A DNA stretch of 51,600 nt from Stenotrophomonas maltophilia (GCA_002435595.1 DJBL01000068.1:1-51600); one strand, 5' to 3'. Counted from the first letter of the stretch, positions 42,822-51,600 are shown. Numbers and translations: made by a program. The notes: generated from the sequence alone by a model not told the origin.

Positions 42822-43253
42822 GTGCGCCGCGGCCGCCCGGCCGAGCCTGCCTGGTCCTCCGTGTCCGCCATCCGTTCCGCCATCGGTGTTGCCGCCCTGT
42901 GGGCCACGTTCTGCGTGGTGCTGCTGGGCGCCGGCTGGCTGAGCGGCGCACGCACCAGCGGTCCGCTGGCACCCTCGACCGTGGCGCTGTCCGTGCTGGC
43001 CCTGGTGCCAGTCGATGCCGCCGCCACGCTGCCGCAGGCACCGTCCCCCTGCCCGGAACCCCTGGCCAGTGAACAGGCCGCCGCCACCGAAGGCGGGGCC
43101 GATCCTGACACCAGCGCCGAGGGCGTGAGCCTGCGCCTGCGCCGCGCCCCCTGGGTGGCGGTAGTGCCGCTATGGCCGGCCGATGCGCTGCGCTGGCAGC
43201 GGATGGAACCGGCGCTGCGGCTCAATCCCGGGCACGCCCCTCCCTACGCCTGA
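42822..43253 (+). CDS. Small membrane protein preceding the Fiu-type receptor
   Basis: 143 residues from GTG 42822 (GTG 42861 is an alternative). Basic N-terminus, one membrane helix (about 19-38, AIGVAALWATFCVVLLGAGWL), then an Ala/Pro/Thr-rich periplasmic tail ending RLNPGHAPPYA. No domain recognised. It sits between a Fur box and the receptor gene, 156 bp upstream of that gene. A second protein of the same build (46645) occupies the same place before the other receptor. The composition makes a non-coding explanation possible. Confidence 0.55.
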   Translation: MRRGRPAEPAWSSVSAIRSAIGVAALWATFCVVLLGAGWLSGARTSGPLAPSTVALSVLALVPVDAAATLPQAPSPCPEPLASEQAAATEGGADPDTSAEGVSLRLRRAPWVAVVPLWPADALRWQRMEPALRLNPGHAPPYA

Positions 43254-43409
43254 TCTGCTGCCACGCGCTGCGTGGTGGCCCTGCCCTGGCTGCGCGTGCC
43301 GCAGCCGATGGCCCTGCCTGTTGCCCCTGCCCTGCCTGCACCGCCGATCGGCCCGCCAGATCGTCGCATGCCCCTGCTGCCCTACCTTCGCCCTTCTGGA
43401 CCGTCCTCC

Positions 43410-45731
43410 ATGATCAAGAGCCGCAAGCACTCTCCCTCTTCGCGCAGCGCCGCCTGCCTGGCCACCGCCGGGCTGGTCACCGGCCTGGGCCTGGCCGCGC
43501 TGCCCGTGGCAGCCCTTGCCCAGTCCAGCAACGCTACGCCACAGACCCTGGACCAGGTACACGTGCTCGGGGTACGCGGCTACAAGGCCGACAAGGTCGC
43601 CTCGCCCAAGTTCACCCAGTCGCTGCAGGACACGCCGCAGACCATCCAGGTGATCACCGCCGACCTGTTCAACCAGCAGGGTGCCACCACGCTGACCGAT
43701 GCACTGCGCAACAGCCCTGGCGTGGGAACGTTCTATGTGGGCGAGAACGGCAACACCAACACCGGCGACAGCATTTTCATGCGCGGCTTCGACACGTCCA
43801 GCAGCATCTTCGTGGATGGCGTGCGCGACATCGGCTCGATCTCGCGCGATGTGTTCAATACCGAACAGGTGGAAGTGGCCAAGGGACCGGCCGGTACCGA
43901 CAACGGCCGCTCGGCCCCCACCGGCGCGATCAACATGGTGAGCAAGCAGGCCACCCTGCATGACGCGGTGTCCGGCACCGTCTCGGCCGGTACCGACAGC
44001 CAGGCGCGCACCACCGCCGACTGGAACCAGACCCTGGGTGCTACCAGCGCGCTGCGGCTCAATGCCATGTGGCAGGACAACGACCAGCCCGGCCGCGACC
44101 ACGTCAACAACAGCCGCTGGGGCATCGCCCCGTCGCTTGCCTTCGGCCTGGGCACCGCCACGCGCTACTACCTCAACCTGCTTTACGTGGAACAGGACAA
44201 CGTGCCCGACGGCGGCGTGCCTACCCTCGGCCTGCCGGGCTGGACGCCGCAGCCCACGCTGGAGCAGCTCGCCGGCCACCCGGTGGATCCGGAGAACTTC
44301 TACGGTACCCGTACCGACCACGACGACGTCACCGCGAAGATGGCCACGTTCCGCATCGAGCACGACGTCAACGACAACGTCCGCCTGACCAACACCGCAC
44401 GCTGGGGCCGCACCGACCAGGACTACATGCTGACCGCCTTCATGGGCACCGGCACCCGCGGCGCCAATGGCGCGGCGACCGGCAACATCCGCTACACCTC
44501 CGCCGCCGACCTGGGCAGCTACATCCTCGCGCGCAGCCTGCCGACCTTCAAGGACCAGCAGAACACCATCCTTACCGATCAGCTCAACCTGCGCGTCGAC
44601 TTCGCCACCGGTGCGGTCGAGCACAACCTGAGCACCGGCCTGGAGTTCACCCGCGAAGAACTGAAGAGTTTCGGGCAGGCCGCCACCGGCGGCAGCGTGT
44701 GGTCTGCGGCCAACCTGTACGCACCGGACTGGAACGCCACCGGCCTGACCTGGGCCCACAACGGCGCCGACAGCCATGGCAAGACCACGACGTCGTCGGC
44801 GTACCTCTTCGACACGCTCAACATCGGCGAGAGTTTCCTGCTCACCGCCGGCGTGCGTGCAGACCACTACAAGACCGAGTACCAGAGCGCGTCGGTCTGC
44901 GGTGGGCGCGGCCCAGCCTGCGGCAGCAATCCGGTCGGCACGGTGATCCGCAATCCGTCGCTGGCGCAGTCGGACACCCTGCTCAACTGGAAAATCGGCG
45001 CGGTGTACAAGGTCGATGACCTGGTCAGCCTGTATGCCAACTACGCCATCTCCCAGCAGCCTCCCGGTGGCAGCAATTTCCAGCTGAGCACCTCGGCCAG
45101 CAGCGCCGACAATCCCAGCCTGGATCCGCAGAAGGCAAAGACGTTCGAGGTGGGCACCAAGTGGAGCTTCCTGGGCGACGCACTGGCCTTGAACGTGGCG
45201 CTGTTCAAGACCGAGGTCAGCAACGAGATCAACACCCAGGTGCTCGATGACGCCGGCAACCCCACCCAGACCGGCAAGAAGTCGGTGCAGGGCATCGAGG
45301 TGTCCACGGTGGGCCGCATCACCGACAACTGGTCGGTGAGCGCCGGCTACAGCCACTTGGATACCGACGTGGAGGAAGGCGCCAACGTTGCCGCCGACGG
45401 CACCCGCAACCTGACCTACACGCCGGGCGATACCTTCACCAGCTGGACCAGCTACACCTTCCCGTTCGGCCTGACCCTGGGCGGCGGCGCCCGCTATGCC
45501 GGCCAGATGCACCGCGGTACCGACGGCGCGGTGGGTACCCCTGCATTCACCAAGTCCTACACGGTCTACGATGCGGTGGCCTCGTACACCGTCAACCCGC
45601 ACCTGGTGGTGCGCTTGAACGCCTACAACCTGTTCGACAAGCAGTACGTGGCTGCGATCAACAAGAGCGGGTACCGTTACACCCCGGGCGCACCGCGCTC
45701 GTTCCTGCTCAGCGCCGACTACCGCTTCTGA
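43410..45731 (+). CDS. fiu: TonB-dependent catecholate siderophore receptor (Fiu/PiuA type)
   Basis: 773 residues. Signal peptide (about 1-35, LPVAALAQ), TonB box region (TLDQVHVLGVRGYKADK), plug (DTPQTIQVITADLFNQQGATTLTDALRNSPGVGTFYVGENGNTNTGDSIFMRGFDTSSSIFVDGVRDIG, then EVAKGPAGTDNGRSAPTGAINMVSK), 22-strand barrel and C-terminal Phe (YRF). GRSAPTGAINMVSK and the adjacent piuC gene are hallmarks of the Fiu/PiuA group, which takes up ferric catechols and catechol-linked cephalosporins. The start is ATG 43410; the frame is open 46 codons upstream. Confidence 0.93.
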   Translation: MIKSRKHSPSSRSAACLATAGLVTGLGLAALPVAALAQSSNATPQTLDQVHVLGVRGYKADKVASPKFTQSLQDTPQTIQVITADLFNQQGATTLTDALRNSPGVGTFYVGENGNTNTGDSIFMRGFDTSSSIFVDGVRDIGSISRDVFNTEQVEVAKGPAGTDNGRSAPTGAINMVSKQATLHDAVSGTVSAGTDSQARTTADWNQTLGATSALRLNAMWQDNDQPGRDHVNNSRWGIAPSLAFGLGTATRYYLNLLYVEQDNVPDGGVPTLGLPGWTPQPTLEQLAGHPVDPENFYGTRTDHDDVTAKMATFRIEHDVNDNVRLTNTARWGRTDQDYMLTAFMGTGTRGANGAATGNIRYTSAADLGSYILARSLPTFKDQQNTILTDQLNLRVDFATGAVEHNLSTGLEFTREELKSFGQAATGGSVWSAANLYAPDWNATGLTWAHNGADSHGKTTTSSAYLFDTLNIGESFLLTAGVRADHYKTEYQSASVCGGRGPACGSNPVGTVIRNPSLAQSDTLLNWKIGAVYKVDDLVSLYANYAISQQPPGGSNFQLSTSASSADNPSLDPQKAKTFEVGTKWSFLGDALALNVALFKTEVSNEINTQVLDDAGNPTQTGKKSVQGIEVSTVGRITDNWSVSAGYSHLDTDVEEGANVAADGTRNLTYTPGDTFTSWTSYTFPFGLTLGGGARYAGQMHRGTDGAVGTPAFTKSYTVYDAVASYTVNPHLVVRLNAYNLFDKQYVAAINKSGYRYTPGAPRSFLLSADYRF

Positions 45732-45780
45732 TGCGCGGGCGGCGCGGGGAGGCTCCCCGCGCCGCGTAGAGGATCCCGCC

Positions 45781-46467
45781 ATGCTGCTGCATGTTCCCGA
45801 CGTACTTTCCGCCGATGAACTGGCCCATCTGCAGCGCGCGCTTGCGGCGGCGGACTGGGCCGATGGCCGCGAAACCGTGGGCGCGCAGGGCGCGCAGGTC
45901 AAACGTAACCAGCAGTTGCCCGATGCCTCGCCCATGAAGGCCGAACTGGGCCGGGTGGTGCTGGCGGCGCTGGAGCGGCATCCACTGTTCTTTGCCGCGG
46001 CCCTGCCGCTGCGGATCCTGCCCCCACGCTTCAACCGCTACCAGGGCGGGGGCGAATACGGCCTGCATGTCGATGGGGCGGTGATGATCACCGGCCACGG
46101 CGAGCAGCGTTCCCACCTGCGCTCGGATGTGTCCTGCACCCTGTTCCTGAGCCCGCCGGAGGCCTATGACGGCGGCGAACTGGTGGTCAGCGACACCTAT
46201 GGCGAGCACGAGGTAAAACTGCCTGCCGGCGACCTGGTGGTCTACCCGTCCAGCAGCCTGCACCGGGTCAACGCGGTGACTCGCGGTGCCCGGCTTGCCT
46301 CGTTCTTCTGGGTACAGAGCATGGTCCGCGACGACAGCGCGCGGCGCATGCTGCTGGAGATGGACAGCGCCATCGAGACGTTGCGCACCGGCGGTGCCGA
46401 CGCGGCCGCCGTGCTGCAGCTGACCGGCGTGTATCACAACCTGCTGCGCCGCTGGAGCGAGGTCTGA
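45781..46467 (+). CDS. piuC: Fe(II)/2-oxoglutarate-dependent dioxygenase PiuC/YbiX
   Basis: 228 residues. Prolyl-hydroxylase-like double-stranded beta-helix with the iron ligands His96 and Asp98 (GLHVDGAVM) and His161 (SSSLHRV), and the 2-oxoglutarate arginine Arg171 (GARLASFFWVQS). The length and C-terminus (YHNLLRRWSEV) match PiuC/YbiX. It is regularly encoded next to Fiu/PiuA receptors, and the reaction is not established. It lies 49 bp downstream of the receptor gene. Confidence 0.96.
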   Translation: MLLHVPDVLSADELAHLQRALAAADWADGRETVGAQGAQVKRNQQLPDASPMKAELGRVVLAALERHPLFFAAALPLRILPPRFNRYQGGGEYGLHVDGAVMITGHGEQRSHLRSDVSCTLFLSPPEAYDGGELVVSDTYGEHEVKLPAGDLVVYPSSSLHRVNAVTRGARLASFFWVQSMVRDDSARRMLLEMDSAIETLRTGGADAAAVLQLTGVYHNLLRRWSEV

Positions 46468-46509
46468 TCCACCCGCGCCCATCCTGCGGCCGGTAGATCA
46501 CACTCAATC

Positions 46510-46528
46510 GCAAATCATTCCCATTTGC
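46510..46528. promoter_or_regulatory. Putative Fur box 2, upstream of the CirA-like receptor unit
   Basis: GCAAATCATTCCCATTTGC, a 19-bp element with perfect GCAAAT/ATTTGC arms. It is the best Fur match in the window and lies upstream of the small protein and receptor genes. Confidence 0.82.
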
Positions 46529-46644
46529 ACCCGGGAACGGATCTCACTACAATCCCGGCGCGTTGCGTCCCGATACTCCGGGCCGCCGTAGACCGGATAC
46601 CCCACTTGCGCCACCCGCACCGCCACCGCAGCTTCGCCCCCGCC

Positions 46645-47037
46645 ATGCGCGGGCAGCGTCCGGCGTTGGCGAGCGTGCTGGCCTGGCTGGCCCTGTTGGC
46701 GATGCTGTTCACCGGCTTGCCGGTGCTCGAGCGGACCCTGCCCGGCAGCGCCGCGCTGGTGCTGCAGCTGCCGACCGAAGAACGCCCGGGCGGCGGCCGT
46801 GAGACGACGCCGCAGGAAGAAACCCCGGCCAAACCACGGCGCACTGCCAGTGGCCGCACCACGCCCGCACCACAGCCGGCCTCGCCGGTCCCCGCGCACG
46901 CGCTGACGACCTGGATGGCCACCCTGGTGGCACTGCCGCCCCAGGTCTCCCCCGCCATCGATTCGGCACCGGCCACGCCGTTGCCGTCGGCCCCGGGGCT
47001 GCGCGTACAGCGCGGCCAGGCGCCCCCGCAGGGCTGA
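46645..47037 (+). CDS. Small membrane protein preceding the CirA-like receptor
   Basis: 130 residues from ATG 46645 (TTG 46609 is an alternative giving a 12-residue longer N-terminus). One membrane helix (about 9-29, ASVLAWLALLAMLFTGLPVL), then a Pro/Thr/Ala-rich tail with acidic and basic stretches (ERPGGGRETTPQEETPAKPRR). Built like the gene at 42822 and in the same position between a Fur box and a receptor (146 bp upstream of it). Function unknown. Confidence 0.58.
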   Translation: MRGQRPALASVLAWLALLAMLFTGLPVLERTLPGSAALVLQLPTEERPGGGRETTPQEETPAKPRRTASGRTTPAPQPASPVPAHALTTWMATLVALPPQVSPAIDSAPATPLPSAPGLRVQRGQAPPQG

Positions 47038-47183
47038 TCCGCGACATCCTGCGGCGCGATCGCGCCCTCGATGCCATGCCGTGCCTGCCCGCCCTGCGGG
47101 CCCTGTCCTGATCTGTCTGCGCGTGTCCCGGCCTACCGGCCGCGCCCGCACGCGTCGTTCCGTTTTCCTTCGAGGTTATTGCC

Positions 47184-49616
47184 ATGGCCCAGCGCCAGCG
47201 TCGTCGCACGTCCCTGTCCCGTTGCTCGCTCAGCATCGCCCTGCTCAGCGCCCTCAGCGCACCTGCCCTGGCCAACGGCGATGTCGCCGGCGCGCCGACC
47301 ACCCTGGACAAGGTGGTGGTCACCGCCGCCGGCTTCGAGCAGAAGATCACCGATGCCCCGGCCAGCATCAGCGTGGTCAGCCGCGAGGAACTGAGCAAGC
47401 GCCCGTACACCAGCCTGGTGGATGCGCTGCGCGACGTGGAAGGCATCGACGTGGGCATGGAAACCACCGACAAGAACGGCCGCGCCACCATTTCCATGCG
47501 CGGCATGCCCTCCGAATACACCCTGGTGCTGATCGACGGCCGCCGCCAGAGCAACGTGGGCCAGCTGTACCCCAACAACTTCGGCGGCGGCCAGTTCGCC
47601 TACCTGCCGCCGCTGGATGCGATCGAGCGCATCGAAGTGGTCCGCGGCCCGATGTCCACCCTGTATGGCTCCGATGCGATGGGCGGGGTGATCAACATCA
47701 TCACCCGGCGCAACCAGGACAGCTGGCACGGCTCGGTCACCCAGGGCTTCACCGTGCAGCAGGACGACCAGTTCGGCGATGCACGCACCACCGACGTGTA
47801 CCTGACCGGCCCGTTGCTCAAGGACCGCCTGGCCCTGGCAGTGCGCGGCAGCTACTACGATGCCAAGGCCTCCAACCCGGAGTGGGACGACCTGCCGCTG
47901 CCGGACGGCACGCTGTGGGAACGCAGCATCGGTTTCGGCGGTGGCGGCAAGGCGGTGGCCAACACCAACTGGAACACCGGCGTGCGCCTGAACTGGACCA
48001 TCAACGACGACCACGACCTGAGCCTGGATTACGACGTCTCGCGCCAGAAGTACGACAACAGCGAAGGCCAGACCGGCACCCTGGACAGCGCCGCCAGCCT
48101 GTGGCGCGTGGGCAACGCGACCATTCCCAATCCGAACGGCAGCGGCACGGTCACCCGCCGCGTGGTGCAGCCGCGCGTGGGCTACACCGCCTACCAGCGC
48201 TACGAGCGCGACCAGCTGGCGCTGAGCCACCAGGGCCGCTACAGCTTCGGCACCTGGCAGACCACGCTGACCCACACCACCAGCAACAACCTGGGCCGCT
48301 CGCTGCCGCTGACCCTGGACGAGCGCGCCGACCTGCAGACGCTGTGGAACGATGTCTGCCGCCGCACCGGCGCGGCAGCCAACTGCGCCGCCGGCCGCGG
48401 CAACGCGCTGACCGCGCTCAACGCCAGCGAGCAGGCCCGCCTGCAGGCCTTCCTGCCACGCCCGCTGCGCACGATGGAACTGGAAGGCTACGTGCTGGAC
48501 ACGATGCTTGACATGACCTTCGGCGCGCACAAGCTGACCGTGGGTGGCCAGTACAACGACACCGACATGGTCGACGGCGTGTTCGGCATGGACGGCGCCG
48601 GCTACCGTGACAACGTCAAGCAGCAGCATCGGATGTGGTCGGTGTTCGCCGAGGACAACTGGTCGCTGACCGATACCCTCACCGCCACGGTGGGCGTGCG
48701 CTACGACGACCACAACATCTTCGGCAGCCATGTCAGCCCGCGCGGCTACCTGGTGTGGAACGCCAGTGATGCGTGGACGATCAAGGGCGGCGTGAGCACC
48801 GGCTACAAGACCCCGCGCCCGGACCAGCTGTTCCCGGGCGTGACCGGCTTTGGTGGCCAGGGCGTGCTGCCGCTGGTGGGTTCGCCAAACCTGCAGCCGG
48901 AAACCAGCACCAACTATGAAGTGGCGGCGTACTACGAAGGCAGCGGCTGGGGCTTCAATGTCACCGGCTTCCTCAACAAGTTCGACGACAAGATCGCCAG
49001 CGGCGGCACCTTCCCGAACTGCGAGGTGGCCCCGGCCGGCGGCGGCTACTGCGTGGACGTCGGCCCGGGTTGGGCGGCACTGGGCTACAGCACCTTCAGC
49101 CAGAGCGTGAACATCGACAAGGCCGAAACCCGCGGTGTTGAAGCAGCCGCTTACGTGGACCTGCTGGACAGCCTGCAGCTGCGCGGCAACTACACCTACA
49201 CCCGGTCCGAGCAGACCAGCGGCGTGGACAAGGGCAAGCCGGTGGGCGGCACCACCACCCCGGCCCGGCACATGGCCAATGCCAGCCTGAACTGGCAGCT
49301 CAACGATGCCATCAGCCTGTCGCTGATCGGCGAAGGCCGTTACGACCGCTACCGCGACACGCTGGTGGGCAACGTGGGCGGGGTGAGCACCTCGCAGGTG
49401 CGCTACTACGAGGACTACACGATCTTCCACCTCGGCGGCAGTTGGAACATCAACCGCTGGCTGACGCTCAATGCGCGGGTCAACAACCTGTTCGACAAGG
49501 ACTTCGTGTCGCAGTCGTGCGTGCTGATCAGCGACAGCGAGTACAACTGCGTGGACGATTACGCCACCAAGGACCAGCGCCGCAGCTACTGGATCTCCTT
49601 GAACGCCAAGTTCTAA
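47184..49616 (+). CDS. TonB-dependent siderophore receptor (CirA/FepA-like)
   Basis: 810 residues. Signal peptide (ending PALA), plug (TTLDKVVVTAAGFEQKITDAPASISVVSREELSKRPYTSLVDALRDVEGIDVGMETTDKNGRATISMRGMPSEYTLVLIDGRRQ, then IEVVRGPMSTLYGSDAMGGVINIITRR), barrel with disulfide-bearing loops (VCRRTGAAANCAAG, NCEVAPAGGGYC, SCVLISDSEYNC) and C-terminal Phe. The plug resembles CirA and FepA, receptors for catecholate siderophores and their breakdown products. Driven by the second Fur box. No dedicated siderophore synthesis genes are in the window. Confidence 0.93.
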   Translation: MAQRQRRRTSLSRCSLSIALLSALSAPALANGDVAGAPTTLDKVVVTAAGFEQKITDAPASISVVSREELSKRPYTSLVDALRDVEGIDVGMETTDKNGRATISMRGMPSEYTLVLIDGRRQSNVGQLYPNNFGGGQFAYLPPLDAIERIEVVRGPMSTLYGSDAMGGVINIITRRNQDSWHGSVTQGFTVQQDDQFGDARTTDVYLTGPLLKDRLALAVRGSYYDAKASNPEWDDLPLPDGTLWERSIGFGGGGKAVANTNWNTGVRLNWTINDDHDLSLDYDVSRQKYDNSEGQTGTLDSAASLWRVGNATIPNPNGSGTVTRRVVQPRVGYTAYQRYERDQLALSHQGRYSFGTWQTTLTHTTSNNLGRSLPLTLDERADLQTLWNDVCRRTGAAANCAAGRGNALTALNASEQARLQAFLPRPLRTMELEGYVLDTMLDMTFGAHKLTVGGQYNDTDMVDGVFGMDGAGYRDNVKQQHRMWSVFAEDNWSLTDTLTATVGVRYDDHNIFGSHVSPRGYLVWNASDAWTIKGGVSTGYKTPRPDQLFPGVTGFGGQGVLPLVGSPNLQPETSTNYEVAAYYEGSGWGFNVTGFLNKFDDKIASGGTFPNCEVAPAGGGYCVDVGPGWAALGYSTFSQSVNIDKAETRGVEAAAYVDLLDSLQLRGNYTYTRSEQTSGVDKGKPVGGTTTPARHMANASLNWQLNDAISLSLIGEGRYDRYRDTLVGNVGGVSTSQVRYYEDYTIFHLGGSWNINRWLTLNARVNNLFDKDFVSQSCVLISDSEYNCVDDYATKDQRRSYWISLNAKF

Positions 49617-49700
49617 GTGCCTGGGGGCTGCTGGTGTCGCCGCAGGCAACCGCAGCCCCGCCTGGCACGGGCACCGGATCTGGCGCTCTCACACCCGGAA

Positions 49701-49722
49701 ATTGCGAACCATTCTCATCAAT
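49701..49722. promoter_or_regulatory. Putative Fur box 3, upstream of the PepSY unit
   Basis: ATTG.....CAAT arms frame GCGAACCATTCTCAT, which matches the central GCGAA..ATTCTCAT pattern of gammaproteobacterial Fur boxes. It lies 31 bp before the chosen PepSY start. Confidence 0.7.
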
Positions 49723-49752
49723 GGTGTAATTCGCGCTTCCGATCCCGATGTC

Positions 49753-50394
49753 GTGCCCGTGGCCACTCCCCCTTCCAGCGTGCAGCAACAACAAAGCCGC
49801 GGCTTCTGGCTGCGCACCCTGCACCAGTGGCACTGGATCAGCTCGGCGGTGTGCCTGATCGGCATGATCCTGTTTGCCGCCACCGGCATCACGCTCAACC
49901 ACGCCAGCAGGATCGAAGCCACCCCGCAGGTGGTCAACCGCCAGCTCGACCTGCCCGCGCCGCTGCTGGCCGGCCTCGGCGACCGCACCGATGGCCATGC
50001 CCCCCTGCCCCGGCCCGCCATCCGCTGGCTGGATGAGCAGCTGGCCATCTCCATCGGCCGCCGCCCGGCCGAATGGTCCGACGGCGAGGTCTACCTGTCC
50101 ATGCCGCGCCCCGGTGGCGACGCGTGGCTGAGCATCGACCGCGACACCGGCGCGGTGGAGTACGAGGCCACTACCCGGGGCTGGGTCTCCTACTTCAACG
50201 ACCTGCACAAGGGCCGCAACGCCGGGCCTGCCTGGGGCTGGTTCCTGGACGTGTTCGCCGTCGCCTGCCTGGTCTTCTGCATCACCGGCCTGTTCCTGCT
50301 GCACCTGCACGCCCGCCAGCGCCGCATGACCTGGCCGCTGGTCGGGCTGGGCCTGATGGTGCCGCTGCTGATCGCCCTGATCCTCATCCACTGA
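49753..50394 (+). CDS. PepSY-associated membrane protein
   Basis: About 213 residues from GTG 49753 (GTG 49759 also possible). Two or more membrane helices (HWISSAVCLIGMILFAATGITLNH and FLDVFAVACLVFCITGLFLLHLH, WPLVGLGLMVPLLIALILIH) surround a periplasmic PepSY-type domain (EVYLSMPRPGGDAWLSIDRDTGAVEYEATTRGWVSYFNDLHKG). Related PepSY membrane proteins are linked to ferric-siderophore reduction at the inner membrane. The open frame extends upstream into the Fur box, so a downstream start is required. The DUF2271 gene follows 22 bp later. Confidence 0.82.
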   Translation: MPVATPPSSVQQQQSRGFWLRTLHQWHWISSAVCLIGMILFAATGITLNHASRIEATPQVVNRQLDLPAPLLAGLGDRTDGHAPLPRPAIRWLDEQLAISIGRRPAEWSDGEVYLSMPRPGGDAWLSIDRDTGAVEYEATTRGWVSYFNDLHKGRNAGPAWGWFLDVFAVACLVFCITGLFLLHLHARQRRMTWPLVGLGLMVPLLIALILIH

Positions 50395-50416
50395 TCGTTC
50401 CCCACGGAGCCGCACC

Positions 50417-50935
50417 ATGCGCGTCACCCTGACCATCGCCCTGAGCGGCCTGCTGGCCGCCACCCCGGCCTACGCGGCCACGCTGGACATCAACGTCGAA
50501 GTTCCCAAGCTCAACGTGGCCGAATACCACCGCCCGTATGTGGCGGTGTGGCTGGAAGGAGCCGACCAGAAGGTCGCCGCCAACCTGTCGGTCTGGTACC
50601 AGCAGACCGGCAACAGTGAAGGCCACGGCACCAAGTGGCTGCCCGACCTGCGCCAGTGGTGGCGAAAGAGCGGCCGCACCCTGGACGTGCCGGTCGACGG
50701 CGTCACCGGCCCCACCCGCCCGGCGGGCAAGCAGGCGCTGTCGTTCACCGACAGGCAGCCCGCGCTCAAGGCATTGGCCCCGGGCAACTACACGCTGGTG
50801 GTGGAGGCCGTGCGCGAAGTCGGCGGCCGTGAACTGCTCAAGATCCCCTTCACCTGGCCGGCCACCAGCGTCCAGAACGGCAAGGCCCAGGGCAGCACCG
50901 AACTGGGCCTGGTCACCCTGACCGCCAAACCCTGA
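50417..50935 (+). CDS. DUF2271-family exported protein
   Basis: 172 residues with a signal peptide (MRVTLTIALSGLLAATPAYA). The mature beta-rich domain has the DUF2271 pattern: PYVAVWLEGADQKVAANLSVWYQQ, KWLPDLRQWWRKSGRTLDVPVDGVTGPTRPAGKQAL and YTLVVEAVREVGGRELLKIPFTWP. It is encoded with PepSY and DUF4198 genes in many iron-regulated clusters; the exact role is unknown. Probably periplasmic. Confidence 0.88.
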   Translation: MRVTLTIALSGLLAATPAYAATLDINVEVPKLNVAEYHRPYVAVWLEGADQKVAANLSVWYQQTGNSEGHGTKWLPDLRQWWRKSGRTLDVPVDGVTGPTRPAGKQALSFTDRQPALKALAPGNYTLVVEAVREVGGRELLKIPFTWPATSVQNGKAQGSTELGLVTLTAKP

Positions 50936-51017
50936 TCCACCGCCCGCCCCCCCGGGGCGGGTAGCATCGGCCATCCGGCCCCTGTCCACCGACGTTGTTC
51001 CTTACATGGAGTTGTTG

Positions 51018-51600
51018 ATGAAGCGCTCGCTCGTCCTAGCCGCCGCCCTGGCCGCCGCACTTCCGTTCTCCGCCCTCGCCCACAAGGCCTGGTTGCAGCC
51101 CTCGCAGACCGTGATCGCCGGTGAAAAGCCGTGGATCACCGTCGATGCGGCCGTGTCCAACGACCTGTTCTACTTCAACCACGTGCCGCTGCGCCTGGAC
51201 AGCCTGATCATCACCGCCCCCGACGGCAGCGTGGTCCAGCCGCAGAACGCCTCCACCGGCAAGTTCCGCAGCGTGTTCGACGTCGAACTCACCCAGCAGG
51301 GCACCTACCGCCTGGCCTCGGTCAGCACCGGCCTGTCGGCCAACTGGGAAGAAAACGGTGCGCCCAAGCGCTGGCGCGGCACCCCGGCCGCCTTCGCCAG
51401 CGAAGTGCCGAAGAAGGCCAAGAAGCTGCAGGTGACCCAGTCGGTCAACCGCATCGAAACCTTCGTCACCAACGGCAGCCCCAACGACACCGCGCTCAAG
51501 CCGACCAAACAGGGCATCGAGATGGTCGCCCTGGGCCACCCCAACGACCTGGTCGCCGGTGAGCCGGCGCGCTTCCGCGTGCTGGTCGATGGCAAGCCGC
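51018..51600 (+). CDS. DUF4198-family exported protein (partial)
   Basis: The first ~194 residues; the C-terminus is beyond the right edge. Signal peptide (MKRSLVLAAALAAALPFSALAHKAWLQ) directly followed by the Ala-His metal-binding start typical of DUF4198/NikM-like periplasmic proteins. The rest is beta-sandwich-like (YFNHVPLRLDSLIITAPDGS, YRLASVSTGLSANWEENG). The start ATG 51018 is favoured over ATG 51006 by GGAG 6 bases upstream. Third member of the PepSY/DUF2271 unit. Confidence 0.88.
   Translation, partial: MKRSLVLAAALAAALPFSALAHKAWLQPSQTVIAGEKPWITVDAAVSNDLFYFNHVPLRLDSLIITAPDGSVVQPQNASTGKFRSVFDVELTQQGTYRLASVSTGLSANWEENGAPKRWRGTPAAFASEVPKKAKKLQVTQSVNRIETFVTNGSPNDTALKPTKQGIEMVALGHPNDLVAGEPARFRVLVDGKP

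Noticed and set aside
43170..46034. Minus-strand open frame of 954 codons
   Set aside because: Antisense to the Fiu-type receptor and piuC, whose domains are clear.
47133..49649. Minus-strand open frame of 838 codons
   Set aside because: Antisense to the CirA-like receptor, which has full plug and barrel motifs.

Overview
The window is chromosomal DNA of high G+C content from a gammaproteobacterium of the Xanthomonadaceae, most likely a Stenotrophomonas. The evidence is an Ax21-family protein, palindromes flanked by the tetranucleotide GTAG that match the SMAG repeats described in S. maltophilia, a fiu-like receptor next to piuC, a suf cluster led by an Rrf2 regulator, and the secB-gpsA gene order. 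I see no rRNA, tRNA, CRISPR array or intact insertion sequence.

Region 1 (1-10807): a Tat-exported phospholipase C (cut by the left edge) is translationally coupled to a TonB-dependent receptor. Next come an AraC regulator overlapping a VOC protein, an esterase lipoprotein, and a tetR-MFP-RND efflux operon with two TetR-type palindromes in front of it. Region 2 (10908-20240) holds envelope and secreted proteins: a small exported protein, a beta-flower protein, two lipoproteins, and a 730-residue protein with two candidate peptidoglycan-cleaving domains and no signal peptide. It also holds a frameshifted S41 peptidase, an L,D-transpeptidase, an Lpp/OprI-like lipoprotein and Ax21. Region 3 (20241-29595) is mostly housekeeping: gpsA, secB, a rhodanese, an amidohydrolase-thioesterase fusion, OsmC, an HU-like protein with a basic tail, several small lipoproteins or exported proteins, a PfpI-type protein and a SET-domain protein.

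Region 4 (29711-37349) is the suf operon (regulator, sufB, sufC, sufD, sufS) behind a good sigma-70 promoter. It is followed by a small exported protein, a TonB protein, a GNAT acetyltransferase and a Rieske protein. Region 5 (37435-42651, minus strand) has visibly lower G+C than its surroundings. It is a compact six-gene operon: a small peptide gene, an FtsX-type permease, a HlyD-type adaptor, an ABC ATPase, a second permease and a periplasmic protein. Its layout resembles peptide or RiPP export operons, and it is the best candidate here for an undescribed system.

Region 6 (42798-51600) is an iron-acquisition island with three putative Fur boxes. Each box precedes one transcription unit: small membrane protein + Fiu-type receptor + piuC; small membrane protein + CirA/FepA-like receptor; and PepSY membrane protein + DUF2271 + DUF4198, the last cut by the right edge. 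Receptors, TonB, PiuC and the PepSY module together suggest ferric catechol-siderophore uptake followed by cytoplasmic-membrane or periplasmic iron release.
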